Shown: positions 19,391 to 30,054 of the stretch, in pieces
Layout: every line of letters begins with the position of its first letter
Position numbering within the stretch: the first letter of the stretch is position 1
DNA from: Platanthera guangdongensis
Lineage: Eukaryota; Streptophyta; Magnoliopsida; Asparagales; Orchidaceae
Reading direction: 5' to 3'
Length of the DNA: 64,000 nt
Assembly: GCA_039583875.1 (NCBI GenBank)
Contig: CM077151.1
Coordinates: 105,418,609 to 105,482,608 of the forward strand
Made by a program: the position numbers and the translations under genes
Notes under the pieces: model-generated
The model's input: the letters and a program-made list of their open reading frames with translations, nothing else
Told to the model about the DNA's origin: nothing
The model's database searches: none

Positions 19391-21448
19391 TGAAAGATAT
19401 AGTACCTGAACACCTAGAGGGGGGGGGGTGAATAGGTGACCTAATCCTTTTTAAACTTTAATGGCAGCAAACAGTTATATCACAGAATTCTAACTACTTT
19501 TGCACAGCAATCACAAAGCATACACAGCAAATCACAACACAGCACAGCAGACACAGAGTTTTATAGTGGTTCCCCAAGATTTGGGTACATCCACTTTCTC
19601 CCTTCGCCTATCTAGCAGTGTACTAGATTCGGCCAAACTTCACCACTGTCTCAGAACCCAAACTGGTTCCTACACCTCAGGCCCAAAGCCCTACAACTCA
19701 GCTTTTCCACAAAGCCTACACTCAGCCACAAAGGCCTACACTCAGCCAACAAGGCCTACACTCAGCCAACAAGGGCCTACACTCAGAGATTCCAATCTCC
19801 TACACTCAGGCTCTCAAGCCCTACCCTCAGCCTTTATAATTACAGGCTTACAATCACTCAGATCCAAAGGATCCTACAAGATAAAAATGATTTTACAAAT
19901 AATAACTCAGCAACTCAGAAACAATAGAGGGGAGTTGTGAGTTTCTTGATGAGTTCTTGGAAGAACTCAGCTGGAAACAATCTGACTTAGCTTTCTTCAA
20001 AGCTTCTTGAAAGTAGAACTGAATAAGATTGAATCCTCCTGCAGTTGATCCTTGATCTCTGCTACTTAGAATTCAGAATGAATCTGAACCCTTCTTCTCA
20101 GCCTAGTTCCAATGGCTGATTTCTTGGAAGGAGCCCTCTCTCTCCAACTTCTTAGATCTGCACTTGGACAGCTAGATCTTCTTTTCTTGATACTTAATTA
20201 ATAACTCTGTGAACCACTTGTTGAATTACTTCAACTACTTCTTCAACAATAACAACAGTTTCTGTAGACTATATGAGCCTATTTATAGGCCTTCTTCATG
20301 GTAACCGGCTGGTCCGGTCCATAACTGAATTCTGACATCTCTGATAGGTGCTGTAGACCGGCTGGAACGGCAGCTGTCAAGTCATCCAGTCAATTCTTGA
20401 AAGTTCTCTAACTGTCTGAAAGTGTCGAGACTTTCTGTCTTTAAGTGTCGACACTTATAGACCAAGTGTCGACACAAGTTGTGTAAGTGTCGACACAAGT
20501 CTACAAGGTGTCGACACAACTCCTTGTGTTGTAGATTCTATGTCTCGACACAGTTTCTTCTGCATGTGTCGACACTGAAATTGAGTGTCGACACAAGTAC
20601 TTGATCTTCTGTAACTTGCTGAATTCTTCTAAGTGTCGACACATCTCCTTTGTGTCGACACAACTTATTGTGTTGAATCTGTTAAGTGTCGACACTGCTT
20701 CTTGGTGTCGACACATAGTCTTCAGTGTTGATACTTGATGAGTGTCGACACAGCTCCTTGTGTCGACACTTGATTCTTCTGTTGAGACTTCAGCTGAGTG
20801 TCGACACATTCCCTTAGTGTCGACACTTGTACTTAGAATAATTTGTTGATCTTTCTGTTCTTTGCTAAGTGTCGACACAGCTCCATGTGTCGACACTTTC
20901 TTCAAGTGTTGAGTCTTCAGCTGAGTGTCGACACATTGTTCTGGGTGTCGACACTTACTTCAAGTGCTGACTCTTCTGTTGAGTATCGACACATTGTTCT
21001 GGGTGTCGACACTTATACTTAATCTCTGCTGACTTTTGCTGAGTGTCGACACAGCTCCAAGTGTCGACACTTTCTGGTGTAGACACAGTTCTTCTAGGTG
21101 TCGACACTGCTGTTAAGTGGCGACACTGCTTTACTGTACTTTCTTCATTGAGTGTCGACACAGCTCCTTGTGTCGACACTTTCTGTCTGGTGTCGACTCA
21201 GCACCACAGGTGTCGACACAATGACTCCAAGTGTCGACACTGCTTGTCTGGGTGTCGACACAAGTCTTCTTAAGTGTCGACACTTTCCCTCTGGGTGTCG
21301 ACACATGGACTTAGAAAGTTTTGCTTCAGTCCTGCAAATACTTAACCTGCACAAGTAACTCAAAAACACATCAAATACATTTTGATGTATATCATTGAGT
21401 TGGGTGAGGCTTCTTCAAATCAGGTACATTTAACCAATGTACCCAACA
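19391..21448 (-). repeat. Element A 5' LTR (right on + strand)
   Basis: 2,058 bp, TGAAAG...CCAACA, about 99% identical to 8376-10429 by hand comparison. It holds the TATA box at 20279-20287 and the palindrome array at 20420-21305. It should be the active promoter copy. Confidence 0.95.
20420..21305. repeat. TGTCGACAC palindrome array in element A right LTR
   Basis: The same array as at 9401-10286, nearly unit for unit. Several copies that are mutated at CG in the left LTR are intact here and the reverse. Confidence 0.93.
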
Positions 21449-21453
21449 CCAGT
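21449..21453. repeat. Target-site duplication of element A, right copy (CCAGT)
   Basis: Matches 8371-8375. Removing A plus one copy joins TGGATCCAGT to ACTGACCC in element D. Confidence 0.95.
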
Positions 21454-22004
21454 ACTGACCCACCCTTTCTTCTCTTCGTTCGCGGACTATCGCTGGGTCG
21501 GGCCGTGTCTGTGCTTCGAGTCGACTCGCTCGGGGGGGGTGGGGGTACTATTATTTCAAATACTTATTCAGCATCTGTAACTATTTGCGACTCTCCTCGC
21601 CCGCCTATGGGTCTGGTTTTTGATTTCTGATACATATCATTCTTATCATGTTGCTGATTTATTCTCTGCGGGGCGGGCTCGAGTGCACCCGTGTCCTCCG
21701 CTCGCCACCCTCCTCGGGCGAGTGGGGGTCATAGGATGGACTCACTCAACCCGCTATCCTGATTTTAGCGGGAGCGGGCCGAGGAGCTCGCCGGTTAAGA
21801 GTCTCCCCGACTCGCTCAGAATCCTGGGCGGGTGCGGGCCGTGACTCGCCCGCTTGTTCCTCGCGCGGATGCGGACGGGTGAGACCCGCTCCTAAATGGT
21901 CTTGGCGGTGCGGTTGCGGGTCGGGAAGTCGAACCGTCAGGCCCGATTTTTGCTATACGCACTTTTCCTGTCGGCGGAAAATTTTCCCGCTCTTTCTTTC
22001 TTTC
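21454..22004 (+). other. Element D spacer between antisense genes 1 and 2
   Basis: GC-rich DNA holding the last bases of antisense gene 1 (stop at 21456-21458), a poly-G/T-rich patch near 21531-21547 and repeated CTCGCCCG-like words, then the promoter of gene 2. No convincing further gene. Confidence 0.5.
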
Positions 22005-22013
22005 TATAAATAG
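22005..22013 (+). promoter_or_regulatory. TATA box for antisense gene 2 of element D
   Basis: TATAAATAG on the + strand after a TTTC-rich stretch, 122 bp upstream of the ATG at 22135. Same sequence as the LTR boxes but pointing the opposite way to D. Confidence 0.65.
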
Positions 22014-22134
22014 TCCTTGCCGGTTCTTGTCCTTCCACCACTTCAAAGCACTTTCCCCTCTCCTGCTCTTTGCCAAGCCCGGCTCGCGTTCGCCTTCTGA
22101 GGCTTTCTCGCACGCTCGGCGGTCGTTTTGTGGA

Positions 22135-24041
22135 ATGGGTGGCGGCGGCAGCGATGCGGACGGGCGAAGTAAATGTGCCTGGACATTCTCGGAGCACGAC
22201 TTCCCCCACGTCGTTATCTCAGAGCACGAGTACTTAGACGCCCTCGGCGATCACGTCCCGCCTGGATTTTCGGCGAGACGGCCCGGGAAAGGGGAGAAGA
22301 TCAACGATCTGTCTAGGGACGAGCTCGCCATTCCTCTGGCTCACTTTGAGGTGGGTCTTCGGCTTCCTCTGTGGCCGGAGGTGCGTCAAGTGTTGAAGTA
22401 CTTCGGGGTCGTCATCGGCCAGATGACCCCAAACTCCGTGGCTGTCATGGTAGGGTTCGCCTGCTTTTTGCGGGAGGAGCGGGTCAAATTCAGTCTCGTA
22501 GTTTTCCGCAAACTATTCTCCTTCCGCGCGAACCGGGACGGGACCACCTATTTCTCCAGCGCCCACCTCAAGGTGCGGGAGACCGTTAATAAGAGCCACA
22601 ACTGGCTCAAGAAGTTCTTGTTCTTCAAGGGGGATTTTGGCAACGTCCCTTTCTCGCCGGTGCAGCTCAGCGAGGCAAGTTACCGCCCGCCCAGCCTGGG
22701 GGGGCCATGAAGCCGACCTGTGGGGGTTCTTTGTCGGGAAGAACTTCGAGGTCGCGTACTTGCGCCACAACCTCGATGGCCTTATTGTCGTCCCGCCTGG
22801 GGGAGGTTAGCCACTCGGCATTGCTCTGTCTCGCTGTTTTCTTCTTTAATTTCACCCTCTCTCTCCTTGGCAGGCGAGCGAGACGTTCCCCTTCACCCCC
22901 CCCCCTACGAGAGTGTTAGGGTCGCCTTCGGGGTCCTCGCCCGAGCTCAGGCCACTGACGCCGCCCAGCGCGACGTCCTGTCGGTCCCTGCTAAGAAGCG
23001 GCCGGGCCGCAAATAGCCTGCTCCCCCGCCCAAGATGGCGAATACTGCGGGGCAGCAACTCGACGTGGGCCAGAGAAAAGGCAAGGCCCCGGCGGATCAA
23101 TCGGCCGAGGGTCTTCCCCCCTTGGCCGCTTCGACCAGCGACACCCCCGGCGGGGCGACGGGCACTTCTGGGCCGCCGAACGGGGCGCATGCTGCCGCGA
23201 AGCCGATGCCAAGAGGGCACCGCAATTTCGGCTACGGCGAGAAATACCTGGACGAGCTCGGCGTCCCGCTTCTGCTATGGGACAAAGAGTCAAATCGCGC
23301 GGTGGACTCGACTCTGTTGCCGAGTTGGTTGGAGCAGGACACCATCGGCGGGGAGGCCTATAACTTCTCGTTTGGCCTTTACTCGCGAGAGGACGCCGCT
23401 ATCTGCGACAAGGAGGCGACACGAGTACTAGTGCATGAAAGCGTGCGGGCCCAACTATGCGGCCTGGAGTTGGCCCATATGGTTGGGCGGCGCTGCACCC
23501 AGCTGGAGCGGAACGCCACTTCTTTCAAGAAGTTGGCGGACAAAAAGGAGGAGGCCCAAAAACTTGCTCCGGAGGATGCGGATCTCCAGAGGAAGCGGGC
23601 CGACGCGGCCAAGGAGACCCTCGCGCAGTATTTGGGAGGGGTGGTACGCGCTTACTTCCAATTACCGTTTCCTTTCGCGAATCCACCTTCCGACCTTTTT
23701 TCTTTTCTCAGGATGCGGCGACGGCCAGCCGGATGGGTGCTGAGATCGCCGCCCTCGGTCAGGAGAAGACGGCACTGGAGGCGCGGGTGCGCGAGCTGGA
23801 AGCTGCCGCTACTGCCCCTCCGCCAGTCAATAGAGGCTGCCCGCTCGAACATCATTCTGACTACGAGTTGGAGGTATTGATGCAAAAGAACGCCGCCAGT
23901 GCCGCGAAATACACAATGCCGATGCTGCGGCGTGCAGACCTCCTCAAGAGCGAGGCCGCGGAACTCTCGGCGGGCGAGGTGGTGCCGGCGCTGTTCCTTC
24001 CCATGTCGGACCCCGGGGATAAGTCCTACCAGCCCATCTAG
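22135..24041 (+). pseudogene. Element D antisense gene 2: gypsy-associated 'plant transposon' protein with two 68-bp introns; damaged
   Basis: The ATG at 22135 (MGGGGSDADGR) opens a domain with FPHVVISEHEY, FEVGLRLPLWPEV, LKYFGVVIGQMTPNS and VGFACFLREE, which matches my memory of the 'putative gypsy type transposon' family (Transposase_28-like). A frameshift near 22690 precedes DLWGFFVGKNFEVAYL. GAG|GTTAGC at 22806 to TTGGCAG at 22873 is a 68-bp intron restoring frame. A TAG at 23014 interrupts exon 2. GTG|GTACGC at 23644 to TTTTCTCAG at 23711 is a second 68-bp, phase-0 intron leading into a coiled-coil exon (RMGAEIAALGQEKTALEARVRELE) that ends TAG at 24039. It lies antisense to D's pol, with its own TATA box. 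Function unknown. Confidence 0.7.
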
Positions 24042-24610
24042 GACTTCCCGCCCAGGATCTCGCATCGCCCTCGCGCCCTTGCGATTCGCTTGTTATATGT
24101 ATACCTTGTGCATTTTTTGGTTGTTTGAGACGTATTCGCGAATAGTGTCACGACATTGTGATTTCTGTCTACACTTGCCCTTACAAATGTTTTTGCAATC
24201 GTGTTATATGGATGTTTGTCGTTATTGTGTGATGTGAACCTCCCCTTTCCGCACTCGCAGTCGTTCACTTCGCGTTACGTCGATGAGGTCGTACGCCTAT
24301 AGATCCCGCTCAGGAATCATCGGGGACCCAGTCGGTTGCCTCGCTGGCGGCGACCTGTCTCTGCCGTCCGGACTCGCTAAGGAGATTACTTGCTCATCAG
24401 GAGAGGCGAGCCGGTTTCGTCGCTCGCCTGAGCCACCAGAATTCTTGCGAGCCGATCCTCTCGCATGCTGCTCGGGTCCTTTTCTTCCTCTTTTTTGGTT
24501 AGCTTCGCGGCTCCAACTCCTCGCCCTTTGGACACCCGGTTCCCCGACCTCTGACCTAGCTTTGCACGTCAAGTCCTCCCCATTAGCTAACGAGGAATCG
24601 ACGTCTTTCC
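24042..24610 (+). other. Element D spacer downstream of antisense gene 2
   Basis: Likely 3' untranslated DNA of the antisense gene (T-rich 24090-24230), then a GC-rich stretch leading into the tandem repeats. No gene or further repeat seen. Confidence 0.5.
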
Positions 24611-25195
24611 CCGACGAGTGACTTCCAGCCCTGCCAACTTGGTGAGAGCCTGGCAGCGGGATCTGCTCGAGGCCAAGGATGACACCGAGTGACTTCCAGC
24701 CCTGCCAGCTAGGTAAGAGCCTGGCAGTGGGATCTGCTCGGGGTCCACTCTCAATACCATCGAGTGACTTCCAGCCATGCCAGCTAGGTGAGAGCCTGAC
24801 AGCGGGATCTGCTCGAGGCCAAGGATGACACCAAGTGACTTCCAGCCCTGCCAGCTAGGTGAGAGCCTGGCAGCGAGATCTGCTTGGGGTCCACTATCGA
24901 TACCATCGAGTGACTTCCAGCCCTGCTAGCTAGGTGAGAGCCTGACAGCGGTATCTGCTCGAGGCCAAGGATGACACCGAGTGACTTCCAGCCCTGCCAG
25001 CTAGGTGAGAGACTGGCAGCGGGATCTGCTCGGGGTCCACTATCAATACCATCGAGTGACTTCCAGCCCTGCCAGCTAGGTGAGAGCCTGACAGCGGGAT
25101 CTGCTCGAGGCCAAGGATGACACCGAGTGACTTCCAGCCCTGCCAGCTAGGTGAGAGCCTGGCAGCGGGATCTGCTCGGGATCCACTATCAATAC
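24611..25195. repeat. Dimeric 71+75 bp (146-bp) tandem repeat of element D, left block
   Basis: The word GAGTGACTTCC (or a close variant) starts at 24616, 24687, 24762, 24833, 24908, 24979, 25054 and 25125: steps of 71 and 75 alternate without exception. The two half-units differ after CTGCTCG (GGGTCCACTATCAATAC versus AGGCCAAGGATGACAC). Each carries an inverted pair CTGCCAG...CTGGCAG (perfect only in one half-unit). Element C inserted in the array: the next monomer begins at 37803, and removing C gives a 75-bp step, in register. Tandem repeats in the 3' region are typical of Tat-lineage elements. Confidence 0.95.
25191..25195. repeat. Target-site duplication of element C, left copy (AATAC)
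   Basis: AATAC left of the TG start of C and again at 37794-37798 after its CA end. Confidence 0.93.
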
Positions 25196-27077
25196 TGAAA
25201 GTGAAGGTTAGATCTGATATACTCTAGAGGGGGGTGAATAGAGTATGGTGCTCACTAAAAACTTTTTATAACTTTTGTTGTATTTCTAAGTGAACAGGGA
25301 AGCAAAAAAAACAGCAACTATCTAAACACAGAACAACACAGAACAATCACAGAGCACAGCCAGAAAATAAAAGAAAAGAGCAAACAGACGACACAAGAAT
25401 GTTATAGTGGTTCCCCAACCTGGGTACATCCACTTTTCTACCACCCTGGTAGGAATCCACTCAGGTTTTTGATCAGGTGCCTGACACCAATGAGCTTTTG
25501 TTCAGGTGCTCAAAAACCAAACATCAAGTCTTTTGGAAGGAGACTTGCAACCAGAATAATTTTGAAAGGATTTAAAACCCTGTACAGGAATTGAAAAGAA
25601 GGTGATAGTGTCTTCTCTGTCAACAATCAGAGAGAAGACTTGTGGATTGATTGTAGCAGATCTTGCTCCCCCTGAGATCTTGAATTGGTCGGGAAAGCTG
25701 GAGCACTGCTTCAGGGTGATAGGTCTTCAATGACCTAGAATGCCTGGACCAGAAATGCTTCAGGAACTTCTTTTGACAGATAAAGTTTTGTTGTCCTTTG
25801 AAGTTGTCCTGAGAATAGAGAGAAGAAGACTCTTGATTGAATTTGATTGTTCTTCTTCTTCTTCTTGAAAATGTTCTCTGGTCAAGGCTGATTGCAGTCA
25901 AGAACTTTTGATTTGAGATTTATTGTTCTTCTCTACAACCTCAGAGCGTCTGACTGATTGTGTATTGCTTGCTGTACTGTGTATCTGTTTTTCTTTCACT
26001 GCTTGATTCTTTTCTGTCTTACTGTATGTCTTTTTCTGACTGAGGAACAATCAAACTTTTGAATGTCGAGCAGTAATTGCAGTCGGCTTTGGAAAGAAGC
26101 GACGATCAATAATTTCCCTAACTGTCCCATGGAAAAACGGCATGTAATCGTCCATAGTCAATGCACGTTCTAACGGTAACATTCTGAGAAGATCTGGCAT
26201 TAAATGTTCAGGAATCATCGCAAGAAACGGGACGGAAAACTTGAAGAAAACCTAGTCTGGATTCGTCGAACGAAGAACACAATTCGTCGAGCTGCACTTG
26301 TGTTCGTCGAGCTGAACTTGAGTTCGTCGAGCTGAGCTTGAGTTCGTCGACCAGAAAATCTTCATTCGTCAAACAGACAGTCTTCATTCGTCGAGATGAG
26401 AATCGAATTCGTCGAGCTGAGAAAAGTTCTGGACTTGGGCAAAATATTCTGCATCTGCTGAAATGATGTGTCGACATAAGTTGGTGTCGACAGATTGATC
26501 TTGGTGTCGACACAAAACCTCTGGTGTTGACATAAGTTGGTGTCGACACAAATCGCCTGATGTCGACACAAACCCTAAGTGTCGACACAAATTCTCTGAG
26601 TCCAGAAATCGTCGAGTAGAGTACAGTATTCGTCGACCTGAGAAGCTGACTTAGTCGACCTGAGAAGCTGTGAACTTGAGGTCCAAGTTCGTCGAGCTTA
26701 GAAACCAATTCGTCGACTAAAGCTTGAAGATGGACTTAGAAAGATTTGAGGTTCTCCTGACTTTGCCTTGATGTAGAAACTGAGTCTTCGTCGAACAGAG
26801 AACACAGATCGTCGAGCTCAGCACTAAGAATTATCTCACGATCGTCGAGCGCAGAACTCCTTTCGTCGAGCTGATTTCAACGAACGTCGAACTCACTTCA
26901 CTTAGTCTTGAAAACTTGTGAGTCTGGAGTCTCTGATGGTCTTGTTGAAAGCTAATCCATCTGGAGTTGAGCCTAAGGACTTGACCTAGACTCTAGGACA
27001 CAAATTGACCCTGGCTATACATGATGGGTCACATCCTAAGTCAGTGAACCTAGCCCAAATCAACTAGGGATCCAACA
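25196..27077 (-). repeat. Element C 3' LTR (left on + strand)
   Basis: TGAAAGTGAAGG...GATCCAACA, 1,882 bp, matching 35908-37793. Its U3 contains two motif arrays: TTCGTCGA-type words over 26261-26895, and a small TGTCGACAC cluster at 26469-26590 identical in motif to the arrays of A and B. Confidence 0.93.
26261..26895. repeat. TTCGTCGA motif array with nested TGTCGACAC cluster, element C left LTR
   Basis: Many copies of TTCGTCGA, often TTCGTCGAGCTGA, in direct and inverted orientation, with a core of TGTCGACAC words at 26469-26590. The right LTR has the same at 36977-37608 (TGTCGACAC part 37182-37305). A core-promoter-like stretch (CTAGGTTTTCTTC on the - strand) lies just downstream at about 26244-26256. 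Confidence 0.88.
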
Positions 27078-27095
27078 ATCTGCCCCTATTTGGGT
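27078..27095 (-). other. Element C polypurine tract
   Basis: - strand CCCAAATAGGGGCAGAT directly before the TG of the 3' LTR. It differs from the A/B tract mainly by a C within the purine run. Confidence 0.85.
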
Positions 27096-27261
27096 GAGGT
27101 CACTAACAGAGACTCAAAACAGAAAAACAAAGCAAGAAAAGAGATATATCTGGCAGAGAATTATAACACATGCAACAGATATATATATACACAGCTTTGT
27201 TTAAACAAATAGCATGGTTTGAAAAACAAACACAGACAGAAAATGAAATAACACAAAAAGA

Positions 27262-30054
27262 TTACTTTTTTGGCTTCTTCTGCTGAGGTTTGTCTTCAGA
27301 TGTTTGCTCTCCTATCTTCTTGAAAATGATTTCTCTCTTTGGATCTCGAGCTTGAGCTATTGTCATAGTCATGTCAGCTTCCCCAATAATATTCAATGAT
27401 GTTGCTCTAGGGACAACTGCTTCTAGATGAAGTTTCATATAATCATCAACATTAAACAATTTATTTCCTTTGTCAAACCTTTTCAGCTCTTCTTTCCTAT
27501 ACTTTAACATGGTTGATAATCCTGATATATCTTTGTCTTTAGCCTTGTCTTTATTTATCAAAGATAGTCCAATCAATTCCTGGTATCTAGCCATTCTTGC
27601 TGTATTTGCAGTTTCAGGATCTTCAAAAGGAATTGGAGGAGAGAGAGGTCTCTTTGGACTTTCAGTTTTTTGAACTTCAGAACTTTGTTGCTGCTGCTGC
27701 TTATGCTGTTGACTTTGACTACCTGAGGAGGATGGCCTCTGCTGGCTGCTTCCAGAAGATCTCCCTGACTGTCTCTGGTATGTTTGCATTGGGGCAGATC
27801 TCTGGGAGCTAGAGCCACTAGCACCAGCTGCTGGAGGAGGAGGAGGAGGAGGATCCTTCCTGTATCTGTTCACTGGAGGAGGGGAATATATCCTGCTTCT
27901 CTTTCTATCTTTCTGCTGGTTTTTGGAGAGCCACATCCATGCAGGCATTCCCTTATATGGAGTTACATTGTGCAGGATGTAGTAAGGGATGTCAGCATTA
28001 GGATTAGGCTTTGGAGCTGGAGGAGGAGGAGCCTTTCTTTTCTTTGACAACAATCTCTTTTTCTTAGTAGCAGCATCTTCATCTGAGTCATCATCATCTT
28101 CTTCAGACTCAAAACCTTGAGGGATGTCATAAAGAGCATCCAAAGCTTTCAAAGCTTTATCAGAAATAACTGCCTTTTCTGGGGAAGGGGCAGAAGATTC
28201 AGGAACTGGAATATCAGCAATAGGGACAGAGCTTTCAGCTGTTATCCTGTTTTCTTCTTCAATGTCAGCCTGAATAAGCTCATCCAAATCTGGCAGGGGA
28301 GAGTCATCCATAAAAAAATCTGGTGCTGAAACTGGCACTGAAGTATCTTCTGGAATGACCTCTGGGCTAGAAGCTGAGATGGAGGCTGAAGCTGAGAGAA
28401 CAAAATTATCACAGAGTTGCTTAGCAACTGCTGGACTAGCTGGAGAGGTATAAGGTACAATAGCCAAACTTGGCTTAGTAAAATCTGCTGAAAAGAATTG
28501 CATATGTGTAGTATCAAAATTACTCAACAAAACAGATAAATTCACTGTGGGATTTAAATAGAAATCACCAACAAATGTTATTTATTCAACTGACTCATCC
28601 AAATCAATGTCAGTATCCATAAATTGAATTAACTCAATCATTTCAGACTCAAAATCTGTCAAAGTTTTGTATCCTCATCTGAATCTGCATCTGCTGGAGA
28701 GAGAATTGTTGCTGTGACTGTTGCTACTGCTGCAATTGCATCTGCTACAACTTCATCACTGAGCATCTCCCCCTGCCTGGGTTCAGGAACACCTGGAGCC
28801 AGGCCCCTATATGAAGAGAGGACAGCAGATAGAAGAGAGATTTGGGCAGATAAGGAATTGATGGAGGTCACAAGAGGTGTAATGGCCTCTTGGATGAGAG
28901 CTTTGATGAGAGGAGTGAGCAAGGAGATGATGGTTGATGGATCAAATGAGGAAGGGGAAGAGGACGGAATGGGAGGAGGAATAACAGATGGAGTGGGGGC
29001 ATCTGGTATGATTGTGTCTGAGGGTATGATGGAAGATGAAATGGTGGATAAGTGTGGGGGAAGAGGAGACTGAGGAGGTGTAGGAATGTGAGTGTCCTGA
29101 GGTGAAGCTGGAGGGGTGGATGGTTGATTTGCTGGCAGAGGGGAAGATGAATGTGGAGATGGGGTGTTGGTGATGTCTATAGGTGGTGATGAAGGAGCGG
29201 TAGGCACATGAGGAGGCTTCTTTGGAGAAAGAGGTGCTGGAAGAGATGTTTGAGATGGAGGGACCTCTTCAGCAGGGAGGGGAGTGGCCTTTACAGCCCT
29301 TGTGCTCTCAGAAGGTGGAATGGAAGAGGAAGAACCCTTGGAGGGTTTGGAGATAGTCCTCTCCCACCTGCCAAACAGAGCGCATGTGAGGCGCTTGCTG
29401 GCGTTTATGAAGATGGTCGGGGAGACCATACATTCAGCAACCTTCTCTTGAAGAAAAACTCACAAAATTCTGCCGAAGCAGACTTCCTTCTTGCTGTTCT
29501 TTTTCCTTATCAATTCAAAGAAGATTGTGCCCAGTTGACACGTCTCTTATTCACCACGGCGCACATAACCAGAAATTGGTGTCGGGTTATGTAGTCATGC
29601 GCTGAGTGCTTTCCATTAGCACTTTCCCTACAATGTCTGCCAGAAATTGGTAGGCGGCGGACAGTTGCTTCTTCAGCAGTTTGTTAGGGTTGCTACCTGA
29701 AAAACTCATTAGTTTCAGCATATCATCAAACTCTTCAGAATCCATGTCTATACTGTCTTCTCCATTCACCAAGCCAAAAATCCCAGACAGAATTACGGGA
29801 GATAACGAAACAGCAGTACTCCCTATATTGCCGGTCAAAACATCTTCTTCAGAAATTATAGATGTATAAACCCTTTCTCTTATTTCAGTTCCATGTAGTT
29901 TAATGCTCCTGGTCATGAAGTCCTTTAGATTAAGTTCTTCCAGTAGTTCCAAGATATACAGAAAGATGGGGTCCGAATGTTGAAAAGAATCGAAGTCCAT
30001 ATCGAACCCAGTATCAAACTTCATCGCTGCTAACGTGCTTGCGGGAATCGCCAT
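27262..30054 (-). pseudogene. Element C extra ('envelope-like') ORF, broken
   Basis: ATG at 30054 (MAIPASTLAAMKFD), downstream of a motif array and a TTATAT box. The first ~155 residues resemble the plant-transposon-protein N domain of A/B only loosely. A frameshift near 29600 ends this frame at 29587. Further open segments are 29429-28659 (very Pro/Ser-rich) and 28545-27262, which has an acidic patch, a bipartite basic nuclear signal (KKKRLLSKKRK, 28065-28033), poly-Pro, poly-Gln and a Lys-rich end (KPQQKKPKK) at 27262. The layout of globular domain, low-complexity linker, basic signal and C-terminal domain matches A and B although the sequence hardly does. No membrane segment seen. Confidence 0.65.

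Larger units (their letters stand above)
8376..21448 (-). mobile_element. Element A: Sirevirus-like Ty1/copia element, full length with intact gag and pol
   Basis: It has two LTRs of about 2.05 kb, CCAGT duplications, a tRNA-Met primer site (19371-19388), gag (19286-17244), pol (17237-14070), an internal palindrome array with TATA box, a long extra ORF (13557-10725) and a polypurine tract. A hand comparison of the LTRs shows about two dozen substitutions in 2,054 bp plus a poly-G length change, so the insertion is recent. The copia order PR-INT-RT-RNase H, long LTRs, and an extra ORF after pol define Sirevirus-type elements. Only the extra ORF is visibly damaged. Confidence 0.95.

Noticed and set aside
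19500..19940. 146-residue + strand ORF (also 8547-8753) in the LTR of element A
   Set aside because: It arises from repeats of the word CCTACACTCAGCC; it is inside U5/R, antisense to the element, and not conserved in B.
22852..23293. - strand and alternative-frame ORFs overlapping antisense gene 2 of element D
   Set aside because: Shadows of GC-rich coding sequence; the spliced + strand gene explains codon pattern, domain and intron signals better.
24611..25195. Interpretation of the 146-bp repeat as a coding or LTR array
   Set aside because: No consistent frame through the 71/75-bp units and no LTR termini; it is a tandem repeat in D's 3' region.
28714..29073. + strand ORFs across the extra ORF of element C
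   Set aside because: Mirror of the Pro/Ser-rich low-complexity coding on the - strand; no independent start signals or domain.
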